Assembly (NCBI GenBank): GCA_016000045.1
Contig: JAECQY010000001.1
Location: 1 to 64,000, forward strand
Origin: Myxococcaceae bacterium
GTDB taxonomy: Bacteria > Myxococcota > UBA727 > JABDBI01
Length of the DNA stretch: 64,000 bases
Reading direction: 5' to 3'
Of the stretch, positions 1-8,685 are shown piece after piece; positions within the stretch are counted from its first letter, which is position 1, and every line of letters begins with the position of its first letter. The translations under genes were made by a program, and so were the position numbers. The notes beneath the pieces are model-generated. The model saw only the letters and a program-made list of their open reading frames with translations, was not told where the DNA came from and searched no databases.

Positions 1-589
1 GCGTCTTGTTGTTGAAAACGCGTTCGCTAATTCCCCAAGGAATCCAGGAATCGGGCAAATCTTGACGCACGCCTGCCGGCAAAGGCTCTGGTTGAGGCGG
101 TGGGCCACCGGCGGGAACCAACCGTAGCCCCGGCACCGAATCCTTGGCTTGAGAAGCAGGCAAAGACAACCCACCCGGTGCTGCATCTCGAAGCTCCAGC
201 CCTATCTTCAAAGCTCCTGCCTTCGAACATTTCTCAGGCAGAGACCCCAGCTCGATCAATCGCAAGAGCTCTTCTTCCGCGGCCGAAGCCTCCGAAGCTT
301 TGTCTATTTGACGCAGCCTGTGCATCTTTTGTCGGAGCTCTTTCATGCGCTGGTCCCGCTGGATCATTTGCGCGATGTAGTCGTCACCGATGCGAGTGAG
401 CGGCACCCAAGCCGAACCGAGCGAAAGGGGCTTTACCTCTCGAACGCTGTCTCGAATTTGCCGACCCATTCGAGCCACTTCCGAGTAAGCATCTTGCAAC
501 CAAGCTGGGCGATATCCCAGCAGATTCCAAGCGAACAAGTTGGGGGATAAAGCAAAAACAAAGAAAATAGAAACGAAGATTTGATTCAT
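1..589 (-). CDS. Secreted hypothetical protein, cut off by the left edge
   Basis: An open frame with no stop runs leftwards from ATG 589 to the window edge (196 codons seen). The start follows a GAGGAGAG Shine-Dalgarno about 11 bases upstream. Residues 1-20 (MNQIFVSIFFVFALSPNLFA) form a typical Sec signal peptide, so the product is probably periplasmic or secreted. The mature part has a charged, likely helical stretch at about residues 65-110 rich in Gln, Arg, Lys and Glu, then a Pro/Gly-rich part. I recognise no family. The C-terminus lies outside the window. Confidence 0.7.
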   Translation of the reverse strand, partial: MNQIFVSIFFVFALSPNLFAWNLLGYRPAWLQDAYSEVARMGRQIRDSVREVKPLSLGSAWVPLTRIGDDYIAQMIQRDQRMKELRQKMHRLRQIDKASEASAAEEELLRLIELGSLPEKCSKAGALKIGLELRDAAPGGLSLPASQAKDSVPGLRLVPAGGPPPQPEPLPAGVRQDLPDSWIPWGISERVFNNKT

Positions 590-758
590 ACAAATAAACA
601 CTCTCCTCTCATTGACGAGGCCATTCAAAAAACGACTTTCTCTGTTCCTAGACTTTCCACTAAAAATCGTCAATGCTTAAACCGATTGGATCAGGGCAAT
701 CGCAAAAGGTGCTAACCGGGCACATAGGTGACACTCTCAAAAAGGAGAGTCACGATAA

Positions 759-938
759 GCGATTCGTACCGATAACGGAACACCGTTTGCGGGACTCGGG
801 GTAGTCAGGCTTAGTCGTCTATCCATCTGGTGGCTGAAGTTGGGGATTCTCCCTGAGCGCATGGAGCCAAGAAAACCACAAGTATTTGACCAATGGGGTA
901 CAAATGCGTTAATCAAGACGGACATCCTGACAAGAGTC
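759..938 (+). mobile_element. IS481-family transposase remnant (integrase core)
   Basis: The 365 bases between the first gene and clpA hold a degraded transposase. From 759 the plus strand reads AIRTDNGTPFAGLG, then RLSIWWLKLGILPERMEP and RKPQ, the DDE integrase-core signature of IS481 transposases, including the Asp of the D-N-G motif. After 881 the usual NGRHERMH segment is missing, but ALIKTDILTR (906 onward) recalls the family's TLKTDIL block. A TAA lies directly upstream in frame, so N-terminus and C-terminus are lost. A hairpin at 728-753 (arms GTGA/CTCTC with GAGAG/TCAC) precedes it. No terminal repeats were found. Confidence 0.75.
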
Positions 939-954
939 GCGAAAAGAGTCGAAA

Positions 955-3147
955 ATGTTGAGCGCAGAAGTTGAAGATATTATCCAAGATGCTTTTCAAG
1001 AAGCGCACCGACGTAGCCACGATGTGGCGACGGTAGAGCATCTTTTGTACTCTCTCCTGGAAGATCGAGACATTCAGCAGCTTTTGAAAAATTGTCACAT
1101 TGATCCCAACCCCATTCGGTCTCAGTTGGATCTTTATCTGGATGCGGAGATTGAGAAAGTAAGCTTCGACGAAAGTCGCATCAAAATTGAAGCCAGCCTT
1201 GGATTTCAACGTGTCATCGAAAGCGCTACGATTCAAGCTCGTTCTGCCTCGCGCCAATTGGTGTGGCCCTTTCATCTCTTGGTGGCTATCTTTGACGAAA
1301 AAGAAAGCCCGGCGCTTTATTTCTTGGCCCAAGCGGGCCTCTCCAGGCTTGAGCTCGTGTCTCATATTGGGGATCCCATTCAAGACGACGAAGAAGACTT
1401 TGGAGACGTTTCAAACGCGCTGGAAGCCTTCACCGTCAATCTCACCGACAAAGCCAGGAATGGCGAACTGGACCTTTTGGTAGGGCGCCAGGAAGAGCTG
1501 ACTCGTACCATTCATGTTTTGCTCCGACGACGCAAAAATAACCCCTTGCTTGTAGGCGAAGCGGGCGTTGGGAAAACAGCGATCGCCGAAGGACTCGCTC
1601 AAAAGATTGTCTCAGGCGACGTTCCCAAAGGACTCTTGGACGCTCAGGTGTATTCGCTGGATCTGGGATTGCTGCTGGCTGGGACTCGTTATCGAGGCGA
1701 TTTTGAAAATCGCTTTAAAGCGCTGATGAAAGCACTTCGAGAAAAACCAGGAGCCATCCTACTGATTGATGAAATACACAATCTGGTCGGAGCGGGCTCT
1801 GCTTCCGGCAGTGGACCGGATGCGTCTAATCTCCTAAAACCCATCTTATCGGATGGTCACATTCGTTGCTTAGGCACCACGACATACAAAGAATATCGCA
1901 CGCACTTCGAGAAAGATCGCGCTTTGGTTCGACGGTTTCAAAGGATTGATGTGGGAGAACCGACCGAAGACGACTGCCTCAAGATACTTCAAGGTCTGAA
2001 AGCGCGTTACGAGGAATTTCATGAAGTTCGAATCAACGCCAAAGCCCTTCAAGCCTGCGTGTTGCTCGCGAACCGATATTTGCCGGATCGGCATTTGCCA
2101 GATAAGGCCATTGATATCTTGGATGAAGCGGCTGCAGGTCTCAAACTCAAGGCTAAGAAAAATCCGATCGTTTCCGAGCAAGAAATACAAGCGACTGTGG
2201 CTCGTATGGCGCAAATACCGGCTAAACAGATCAATCCGGATGATCGAGCCTCTTTGCGAACTCTCGAGCAGCGTTTGAAAAATCTTGTATTTGGCCAAGA
2301 CAAAGCCATCGAAGAATTGAGCGCTGCGATTAAGCTCTCGCGAGCGGGCCTGAAAGAACCTGAAAAACCGATTGGCTCTTTTTTATTCACAGGACCCAGT
2401 GGAGTCGGAAAAACTGAAATTGCGAAGCAATTAGCCAACGAACTCCAGATTGCTTTGATTCGCTTTGACATGAGCGAATACCTAGAGCGTCATGCCATCA
2501 GTCGCTTGATTGGAGCTCCACCGGGTTACGTTGGATTCGAGCAAGGCGGCCTGCTCACCGATGCAGTCTACAAAACCCCTCATGCGGTTTTATTGCTCGA
2601 CGAGATCGAGAAAGCGCATAGCGATGTCTACCATATGCTGTTGCAAGTCATGGACTACGGAAAATTAACGGATAGCAACGGTCGTTCCACGGACTTTCGC
2701 CATGTTGTTTTGATCATGACCAGCAACGTGGGCGCTCAGGAATTGGCGCAACTGCGCATTGGATTTGGAGACACCACCAACGTCGGAGCCGATGAAACCG
2801 CTTTTAAGCGGCTATTTTCACCAGAATTCCGAAGTCGACTGGATGCTCGCATCTCATTTGAACCCTTAAAACAAGAATCCATGCGCTGCATCGTCGAAAA
2901 ATTTCTCACCAAGCTCGTCGCACAAGCCCAGGAGCAGAAAGTCAGGCTTGAGATCACAGAGCGAGCAAAAGATTATTTAGCCCAAAAAGGCTACGATCGA
3001 GCCCTTGGGGCTCGACCTTTGGCTCGGGTCATCCAAACAGAGATTAAACGACCACTCGCCGAGCTTATCCTGAACGCCGAGTCAGCCGAGCTCCAGGTGA
3101 GCGTCGACTTGGACTCTTCAGAGCTTCGACTCAAAACGCTCAATTAG
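955..3147 (+). CDS. clpA: ATP-dependent Clp protease ATP-binding subunit ClpA
   Basis: This is the AAA+ unfoldase that feeds substrates to ClpP in the cytoplasm. It is 730 aa, close to the usual 750. It has an N-terminal Clp repeat domain (about 1-145), a first AAA+ module with Walker A GEAGVGKT near residue 201 and Walker B LLIDEIHN near 270, and a second with GPSGVGKT near 480 and LLLDEIEKAH. The tripeptide IGF at about 602-604 sits where ClpP-partner unfoldases carry their ClpP-docking loop, which separates it from ClpB. No clpS lies directly upstream. Its stop overlaps the convergent lipoprotein gene by 4 bp. Confidence 0.95.
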   Translation: MLSAEVEDIIQDAFQEAHRRSHDVATVEHLLYSLLEDRDIQQLLKNCHIDPNPIRSQLDLYLDAEIEKVSFDESRIKIEASLGFQRVIESATIQARSASRQLVWPFHLLVAIFDEKESPALYFLAQAGLSRLELVSHIGDPIQDDEEDFGDVSNALEAFTVNLTDKARNGELDLLVGRQEELTRTIHVLLRRRKNNPLLVGEAGVGKTAIAEGLAQKIVSGDVPKGLLDAQVYSLDLGLLLAGTRYRGDFENRFKALMKALREKPGAILLIDEIHNLVGAGSASGSGPDASNLLKPILSDGHIRCLGTTTYKEYRTHFEKDRALVRRFQRIDVGEPTEDDCLKILQGLKARYEEFHEVRINAKALQACVLLANRYLPDRHLPDKAIDILDEAAAGLKLKAKKNPIVSEQEIQATVARMAQIPAKQINPDDRASLRTLEQRLKNLVFGQDKAIEELSAAIKLSRAGLKEPEKPIGSFLFTGPSGVGKTEIAKQLANELQIALIRFDMSEYLERHAISRLIGAPPGYVGFEQGGLLTDAVYKTPHAVLLLDEIEKAHSDVYHMLLQVMDYGKLTDSNGRSTDFRHVVLIMTSNVGAQELAQLRIGFGDTTNVGADETAFKRLFSPEFRSRLDARISFEPLKQESMRCIVEKFLTKLVAQAQEQKVRLEITERAKDYLAQKGYDRALGARPLARVIQTEIKRPLAELILNAESAELQVSVDLDSSELRLKTLN

Positions 3148-3581
3148 CGATTTGTAGGGTGTTTCAACAAACGACAAGACTCGTTCGCATCGCATCCCAA
3201 GTAAGTTCGAAGAACCAATCTGGCTTTCTCGAATTCAATGTCTAGGGACGATGCCCAGGTCTGAAGATTCTTTTTCGTGACGTGACATGCCTCAGAGATG
3301 GAACCATGGTTTCGCTGAGCTTCAATATCCGTGTCTAAACATCCGCTATCTGCCAAGAGTTCGATCACCCTTGCATCCATCGTGGCTTCAGCAGACAAAG
3401 TTTCATTCGACAACTCCGAGTCTGATGCTTCCTGCCTCGAATCCGGAAGGGCCGCAGGGACTTCGTGAGCAACCGATTGGTCACTGACTGGTCGAGCTTC
3501 CAAATTCGTCGCCACTTTGCCATTGTCTGAACCACAAGCAGACAGAAACAATCCCAAGACTAAAAGATATTTCTTATTCAT
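3144..3581 (-). CDS. Small lipoprotein of unknown function
   Basis: 145 aa. The N-terminus MNKKYLLVLGLFLSAC is a lipoprotein signal peptide with lipobox LSAC, so the mature protein should be lipid-anchored in the periplasm or outer membrane. The first 70 mature residues are Ser/Glu/Ala-rich and probably unstructured. The C-terminal part has four Cys residues in two pairs (SGC, EAC, LGC, ESC), which could form disulfides. The start has the SD GAGGAATT. Convergent with clpA, overlapping it by 4 bp. No family recognised. Confidence 0.7.
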   Translation of the reverse strand: MNKKYLLVLGLFLSACGSDNGKVATNLEARPVSDQSVAHEVPAALPDSRQEASDSELSNETLSAEATMDARVIELLADSGCLDTDIEAQRNHGSISEACHVTKKNLQTWASSLDIEFEKARLVLRTYLGCDANESCRLLKHPTNR

Positions 3582-3671
3582 AATTCCTCGAGGGAATAAG
3601 TTTATGGGTTCGACAATTAGATGTCAACAGGGCGAAAGAGTGCCTTGTCAGCGGCTCGGGCCACGGAACGT

Positions 3672-4910
3672 TCAGTTCTTTTCGAAACTTCTTCTCACGG
3701 ATAAAACAGCCTTGTAACGCTTCACAATCACGACGGCCAAGAGTATCCATGCAAACATCAGCGACATGGCAATGTGCATGACGTAATCTGAAAACTGGAT
3801 CGAGATTAAGAAAATCATCAAAAGAGCCGCGCTGCTTTTGGCGACTCGGTAGATGAGAATATCAATGAGAGCCTTGCCTTGTGTCTTCTCCAAATGACTC
3901 AGAGGAATGTACAACATCTCTTTAGAAGCTCGAAATATCGAGTAGTCAAAACACTTGCTGGTCACTTTCAAAATCGCTGCGGTCAAGAAATGAGGCGACA
4001 CGATAAAGCTCAGGATAGCAAGTCCAAGCGTGATCGGAATCCCAACAAAAACTCCCCCCGTGCCCAAACTTCCGATCACCATCCCCGAAAAAAACTGTAA
4101 AAAGGTAGCGAACACATCAATGACAGCATGCACCTGACCAATCATCCCGGTCCGAGCATTCATTTCAGGATAGGCTATCTCGAGTGCTGCATTGAATTGC
4201 AAATCCACTAACGAAATCGATATCTGAACAATGGCGATCAAAAATAGCAGAGGCAACAAGTAGCGACTGTTTCGAACGACCGACAGACTTCCCGCTCCCA
4301 ATTGCTTCACATCGCTTTTCTTAAAAACAGGCTTGCCTCCAAGTGTTCTTGAAAATGCAAGAGTCAAAATCGTGCAGAGCCCCAAACAAGGCAAAACCCC
4401 CAACAAAGCCCATTCCGTTCCGATTCGCATCGAAATAGGACCCACCATCAAATTGACCGCAAACCCGCCCAAGGAACCCATTCCCAACACAATACCATAC
4501 GACTTTCGCGCGGATCGGATGTTGAACAAGGTATCCGCAAGGCTCCAGAATATCTCCACCAGCAAGATCATATAGACTTCTCGCCAAACGTAGAGGCCAT
4601 AAACCGCATAAGGAATCTGCATTTTAAAGGCCAATAACCCAAGACACAGGAGAAGAGAGCTGAGAGTCGCGGCTCCTCCTAACAGCGCCAACAGCGAGTA
4701 GCGCGCATTGAATCGATTGTAGACCGCCATCGCAACGACTGTCGCGGCAGCGGAAAGCAAAAATACATTGGGAAGCCCCTTCGCACCGTAATGCTCCAGG
4801 AAAAGACTGTCGGTTACCGGCCGAGCAAACCCGTAGCTTGCGATAATGCACATTTGCAAAAGCGAAAACTGGAATAGCTTTAACTTGGAGGGTGATAGGT
4901 GGGAAGTCAC
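3672..4910 (-). CDS. MFS protein resembling NTT/Npt nucleotide transporters
   Basis: 412 aa, almost wholly hydrophobic, with about 11-12 predicted membrane helices. The first loop (ARPVTDSLFLEHYGAKGLP) and the segment around residues 110-155, reading WREVYMILLVEIFWSLADTLF followed by RSARKSYGIVLGMGSLGG, follow the layout of the ATP/ADP-exchanger (Npt1/Npt2, NTT) branch of the MFS. It could carry nucleotides or another anionic solute across the inner membrane. The substrate cannot be read from the sequence, and such homologues also occur in free-living bacteria. It is single-gene and divergent from the acetyltransferase at 4970. Confidence 0.55.
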   Translation of the reverse strand: MTSHLSPSKLKLFQFSLLQMCIIASYGFARPVTDSLFLEHYGAKGLPNVFLLSAAATVVAMAVYNRFNARYSLLALLGGAATLSSLLLCLGLLAFKMQIPYAVYGLYVWREVYMILLVEIFWSLADTLFNIRSARKSYGIVLGMGSLGGFAVNLMVGPISMRIGTEWALLGVLPCLGLCTILTLAFSRTLGGKPVFKKSDVKQLGAGSLSVVRNSRYLLPLLFLIAIVQISISLVDLQFNAALEIAYPEMNARTGMIGQVHAVIDVFATFLQFFSGMVIGSLGTGGVFVGIPITLGLAILSFIVSPHFLTAAILKVTSKCFDYSIFRASKEMLYIPLSHLEKTQGKALIDILIYRVAKSSAALLMIFLISIQFSDYVMHIAMSLMFAWILLAVVIVKRYKAVLSVRRSFEKN

Positions 4911-4969
4911 CGTGCTTCTTTAAACAAGCGCGGATTGATTTTCAATGGGCATCCTTTGTAAGCTGAATC

Positions 4970-5548
4970 ATGCCACTGAGTTTGCGAACGCTCACCCTGA
5001 AAGACAGCTTTACGCTCTACCACCTGCTTCTCAAAAACAAAGAACACTTAGCACCGTGGTTCGAATGGGCCCATGACATCGGGAGTATCCTCGATTGCAC
5101 GGAGTTTATTCAGCAATCTCAAAACAGAGACTTTGGTATTTGGAACGACGGTACCATGATTGGAGTGGTGGGGCATCACGCGATCAACTGGCGCCACAAA
5201 CACGCGGAGATCGGATACTGGATTGCTCAAGACTGGCAAGGAAAAGGGCTGGTCCAGCAAGCAGCCTCTTCGCTCATTGCTTACCTTCTCCATCAATATC
5301 AATTAAACCGAATTGAGATTTTGTGCACCGTTCATAACCAAAGAAGCCGCAAATTAGCTGAAAAATTAGGATTCACCTACGAAGGAATCCAACGCGAGGG
5401 TTATCTCTTTAGGGACCGCTATTGGGATGTCGCTTGCTATTCCTTGCTCGCTCGAGAGTTTAGAGCCCGAGTTCCGAACGAGTTAATACATCTTCCTTCG
5501 ATACATCCACAGACACCCCTCGTCCGAGCAATGGAACTTGGACCGTAA
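4970..5548 (+). CDS. GNAT-family N-acetyltransferase (RimJ/RimL type)
   Basis: 192 aa. The order of segments fits the RimJ/RimL branch of GNAT acetyltransferases: N-terminal RTLTLKD, a central AEIGYWIAQDWQGKGLVQQA block that includes the acetyl-CoA pyrophosphate loop (Q-x-x-x-G-K-G type), and NQRSRKLAEKLGFTYEGIQR near the end. Members acetylate protein N-termini (for example ribosomal proteins S5 and L12) or small amines; the substrate here is unknown. The last roughly 30 residues go beyond the fold and overlap the convergent NusG-like gene by 89 bp. Confidence 0.8.
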   Translation: MPLSLRTLTLKDSFTLYHLLLKNKEHLAPWFEWAHDIGSILDCTEFIQQSQNRDFGIWNDGTMIGVVGHHAINWRHKHAEIGYWIAQDWQGKGLVQQAASSLIAYLLHQYQLNRIEILCTVHNQRSRKLAEKLGFTYEGIQREGYLFRDRYWDVACYSLLAREFRARVPNELIHLPSIHPQTPLVRAMELGP

Positions 5549-6008
5549 GCCGATTTCTTCCATTCGCTTCTTTTTGAACAATCCCCCAAACCCCTTTTAA
5601 GCTTCCTTGAGCAATTTGAACTTCGATTCCAGGAACCAAGCAGGCAGTGGGTTCTACCTGCAACCCTGCGAGCGCTAAAACCTTCAGGCTTTCAATCTGT
5701 CGAGCAGGGATGCTGGGTGCAATTTGGCCGGATGACAAAGCGCTGAACGAACGACCCACAAAGTCGTAGATCGGTTTCAGCCGAATGATTTCGATGCGCG
5801 CTGGTGCGCTAAGTTCTAATCGTACGAACAGATAACCCGGGAACAGAGATTGCTCCAAGCGCTTGACGCGATCGCTCCAGGCTTTGCGCACCACCTGAGT
5901 GGGGAGAAACGTTTCTACTCCGTGCTGATTCAGCTCTTCAGAAACGGCTTTTTCTTGACGGATATAAACGGAAAGAGCGTACCACTTAGGTCCCGGACTG
6001 TTCGCCAT
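5460..6008 (-). CDS. NusG/RfaH-like specialised antiterminator
   Basis: 182 aa from the ATG at 6008 (MANSPGPKWYALSV); an upstream ATG at 6053 would add 15 residues. The NusG N-terminal domain is clear (KWYALSVYIRQEK, EQSLFPGYLFVRLE) and a C-terminal KOW domain follows (PGIEVQIAQGSLKGVWGIVQ). NusG paralogues such as RfaH, UpxY and LoaP bind RNA polymerase and prevent early termination in long polysaccharide operons. This one overlaps the end of the Wzc-like gene by 23 bp and closes the export cluster, so it probably serves extracellular polysaccharide expression. It is not the housekeeping nusG, which normally neighbours secE and rplK. Confidence 0.85.
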   Translation of the reverse strand: MANSPGPKWYALSVYIRQEKAVSEELNQHGVETFLPTQVVRKAWSDRVKRLEQSLFPGYLFVRLELSAPARIEIIRLKPIYDFVGRSFSALSSGQIAPSIPARQIESLKVLALAGLQVEPTACLVPGIEVQIAQGSLKGVWGIVQKEANGRNRLTVQVPLLGRGVSVDVSKEDVLTRSELGL

Positions 6009-8070
6009 ACGAGCTATAATATCGCCCGAACTGGTAATATTTCCCAAAACCATAGACTTCGCTTCTTTGAGGAGAAAAATCGTTCAAAACCGTCCCAAAT
6101 ATCCGAGCACGAGCATCCGTCAGCGCGCGCAAGGTACGAAGCACTGAGGCTCGATAGCTCTCTCCGCTCTTGATCACCAGCAGCGTGCCATCCACTTGAG
6201 TGGCTAAGACAATGGGATCGGTGACCGCATTCACAGGAGGAGCGTCAAAGATAATGCGATCGTACTTGGTTTTTAATTTCTCCAATACCTCCCGGAATCG
6301 AGCCGTGTGAAGCAGCTCGGAGGGGTTTGGAGGAATGGGACCTGAGGTTAAAACGTCGACATTGGAAATGGAAGTCGTTTGAATCGCACGGGCTAAATCA
6401 TGCTCTGACACAATTAAATTCGATAACCCTACCTCGTTCGAAAGTTTGAAACTCTGATGAACACGAGGCCTTCTGAGATCGCAATCGACCAGCAGCACAC
6501 GATTTCCCGCATTCGCCATCGCAATCGACAAGTTAATCGCTGTCGTTGTTTTGCCTTCTCGTTCCGCTGAGGAGGCCACCAACAAAGATTGAAACGGATG
6601 ATCGGGCGACATAAACAACAAATTCGTTCGAATCCCTCGACAGCATTCCGCCACCGCGCTTTTGGGGTTTGCTAAAGCGTAGAAATCGCGATTGATGATT
6701 TCTTCACCCGCAATCGTCGGCAAAACACCCAAGAAAGGAAGCTCGAGGGCGGCCTCAATATCGCTCTGCGTCTTGAAAGTTTGATCCATCAACTCCAACA
6801 CAAGGGCAATGCCGATCGATAGAAACAAAGCCAGCAGAAGCGATACGACCAAATTGATTCGCCAATTGGGTTGGTAGGGCTTCGGCGGAATCCGAGCTTC
6901 ATCCATCAAAGACACATTGCTCGATTGCAACATGCTGGTCACATTGATCTCTTTGAGACGATTCGTGACCATATCGTAAAGCTTCGTATTGGTATCGACT
7001 TCCCGTTTCAGGCGACCATAGTCATAGCTCAGTTTGTTCAGATGCGTTTCTTGCTCGCGCTGCTCTTGGATGGCATGCTCGAGGCCCATCTCTGTTGTGA
7101 GAAGGCTTTGACGATCGCGCTCTAACAGAGCGATGGTATTTTGAACTTCCTCTTGAACGGTTTTCTGAAGCGAGCCCAGCTCCAAATCGACGACTTTTAG
7201 TTTAGGGTGATCGGGTAAGTACCTGTGTTCGAGTTCGAGTCGCTTAGCTTTAAGCGCAATCAACTTTGTTTTTAAAGCCCCCATCATGGGCGCATTCTGA
7301 ACTTCCGACAACGAATCGAGCAGTTTGGGATTCTCAGACACGCGCGCAAGCGCTTGAGCATTGACACGGCCTTCGATCTCTCTGGACTGGATTTCAGCCA
7401 ATCGAGCCGTGAAAGTACCCATTCGTCCCTTGATCGCATCCATCTGACTCTCAAAGCTTGCATTCAGAATTCCACGCTCTTCCATGAACGCATACAAAGC
7501 TTTTTCGGAGTCGTCGAGCTTCTTCTTGAGTGTTTCGTATTGAGCCAAAAGCCAGACTTCAGCCTGTGTAGAGCTTTCTCTTTTTTTCGCTAATTTGTAG
7601 TCCAAATAAACTGCTACAACCGTATTCGCCAGTTCAGCTGCGAACTTTGGGTCCCAATGAATCGCATCCACCGAAACCATTCGGGTCTTTTTCTGTGGAT
7701 TGATGCTAACGTAGGTAGGCAAAAATGCTTCAGGGTTCAAATCCTGGAACTCTTTGCGTTTCCTTAGATTGAGCCGTTCGTAAACTCGATGGGAAATTTG
7801 ACGGCTTAGCATGGTCAGATATTCTGTCTGGAGATTCGCTTCTTCTGAAAACCAATTGGAGCTCGGTGTGACTTCTTGCAGGCCGGTTAAAATCTGAGGA
7901 AGGTTCGGCATCACCACCATCGTAGCCGAAGCTTTATAGAGTTTTTGTGTTCGCGCCGTGTAAATAACTCCCAAGAGAAAGACGGAGATAAAAACCGTCA
8001 AACAAAGAGGCCATCGTCTCAAAAGCGATGTCCAATAGCGCTGAAAATCCAAATTTTGCGAAGAATTCAC
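5986..8070 (-). CDS. Wzc-like polysaccharide co-polymerase with tyrosine kinase domain
   Basis: 694 aa from a GTG start. It is an inner-membrane protein controlling chain length and export of capsular or exopolysaccharide. Membrane helix 1 is at about 22-40, then a large periplasmic coiled-coil part of the Wzz/GumC type (about 150-380), the Pro-rich PPKPYQPNW before helix 2 (about 405-425), and a cytoplasmic BY-kinase. The kinase has Walker A SSAEREGKTTTAINL near 500, Walker A' VLLVDCDLRRPR near 527 and Walker B DRIIFDAPPVN near 610. The C-terminus is a Tyr cluster (YYQFGRYYSSYGEQ), the usual autophosphorylation tail. It lies 12 bp after the Wza-like gene, as expected of an operon. Confidence 0.92.
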   Translation of the reverse strand: MNSSQNLDFQRYWTSLLRRWPLCLTVFISVFLLGVIYTARTQKLYKASATMVVMPNLPQILTGLQEVTPSSNWFSEEANLQTEYLTMLSRQISHRVYERLNLRKRKEFQDLNPEAFLPTYVSINPQKKTRMVSVDAIHWDPKFAAELANTVVAVYLDYKLAKKRESSTQAEVWLLAQYETLKKKLDDSEKALYAFMEERGILNASFESQMDAIKGRMGTFTARLAEIQSREIEGRVNAQALARVSENPKLLDSLSEVQNAPMMGALKTKLIALKAKRLELEHRYLPDHPKLKVVDLELGSLQKTVQEEVQNTIALLERDRQSLLTTEMGLEHAIQEQREQETHLNKLSYDYGRLKREVDTNTKLYDMVTNRLKEINVTSMLQSSNVSLMDEARIPPKPYQPNWRINLVVSLLLALFLSIGIALVLELMDQTFKTQSDIEAALELPFLGVLPTIAGEEIINRDFYALANPKSAVAECCRGIRTNLLFMSPDHPFQSLLVASSAEREGKTTTAINLSIAMANAGNRVLLVDCDLRRPRVHQSFKLSNEVGLSNLIVSEHDLARAIQTTSISNVDVLTSGPIPPNPSELLHTARFREVLEKLKTKYDRIIFDAPPVNAVTDPIVLATQVDGTLLVIKSGESYRASVLRTLRALTDARARIFGTVLNDFSPQRSEVYGFGKYYQFGRYYSSYGEQSGT

Positions 8071-8082
8071 AAGAGGCCTCTT

Positions 8083-8685
8083 TTAAAAAATGCTCTGAGG
8101 AACAAAGATAATGTCTCCAGGAAGAATGGGAATATCGGGAGCTTCGCCTCGGCCCATGTCGGACACTTTTGCTGTGAATCGTATAGACTTTCCGGCGTCA
8201 GACCGTGTGACACAGGCTCGATTGGAAGCCGATTGAGCGGTTGTTCCACCCGCTTTCGCAATGGCTCCGATCAAAGTCATGTTTTCCTCGTAGACATAAG
8301 GCCCCGGCGATTTCACCTCGCCCAACAGATAAACTTTTCTCGAGTTGGATTGCTGAATCAAGACGGAGACATCGGGATCTCTCAGGTATTTTTTTTGATA
8401 TTCCAAGGCAATCAAATGAGCCGCCTCTTCCGAAGTCCTTCCCGTCATAGGAAGAAATCCAATCAAAGGCATGCGAATCGAGCCATCGGCACCAATCTGT
8501 CGGCTTCCGGATAATTCCGGTTCGTCAAAAATGCGAACTTCGATCACATCTCCAACTCCTAAAACAGCTTTTCGAATGCTAGCGAATTCCGGTTCGACCC
8601 TCGCTGAATGGACTCCCGTTCCCTGGTGAACACAGCCTAGAAACCCGCTCATCGCTAAAAAAAGTGACAGAATCGTTTTCATCAA
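8083..8685 (-). CDS. Wza-like polysaccharide export lipoprotein (SLBB)
   Basis: 200 aa. Signal peptide with lipobox FLGC (Cys near residue 18), so a lipid-anchored outer-membrane protein. A Poly_export domain follows (GVGDVIEVRIFDEPELSG, DGSIRMPLIGFLPM) and then one SLBB domain (RKVYLLGEVKSPGPYVYEE). Length matches the short myxobacterial and GumB-type proteins rather than the 380-aa E. coli Wza, so it lacks the C-terminal alpha-helical membrane pore. The outer-membrane passage may be completed by the barrel encoded just upstream, whose end it overlaps by 4 bp. Confidence 0.9.
   Translation of the reverse strand: MMKTILSLFLAMSGFLGCVHQGTGVHSARVEPEFASIRKAVLGVGDVIEVRIFDEPELSGSRQIGADGSIRMPLIGFLPMTGRTSEEAAHLIALEYQKKYLRDPDVSVLIQQSNSRKVYLLGEVKSPGPYVYEENMTLIGAIAKAGGTTAQSASNRACVTRSDAGKSIRFTAKVSDMGRGEAPDIPILPGDIIFVPQSIF

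Noticed and set aside
728-753. Terminator hairpin before clpA
   Set aside because: The stem has a bulge, and no T-run follows on either strand; it lies within the transposase remnant.
737-925. Minus-strand frame before clpA
   Set aside because: It is the antisense of the IS481 integrase core, which reads on the plus strand.
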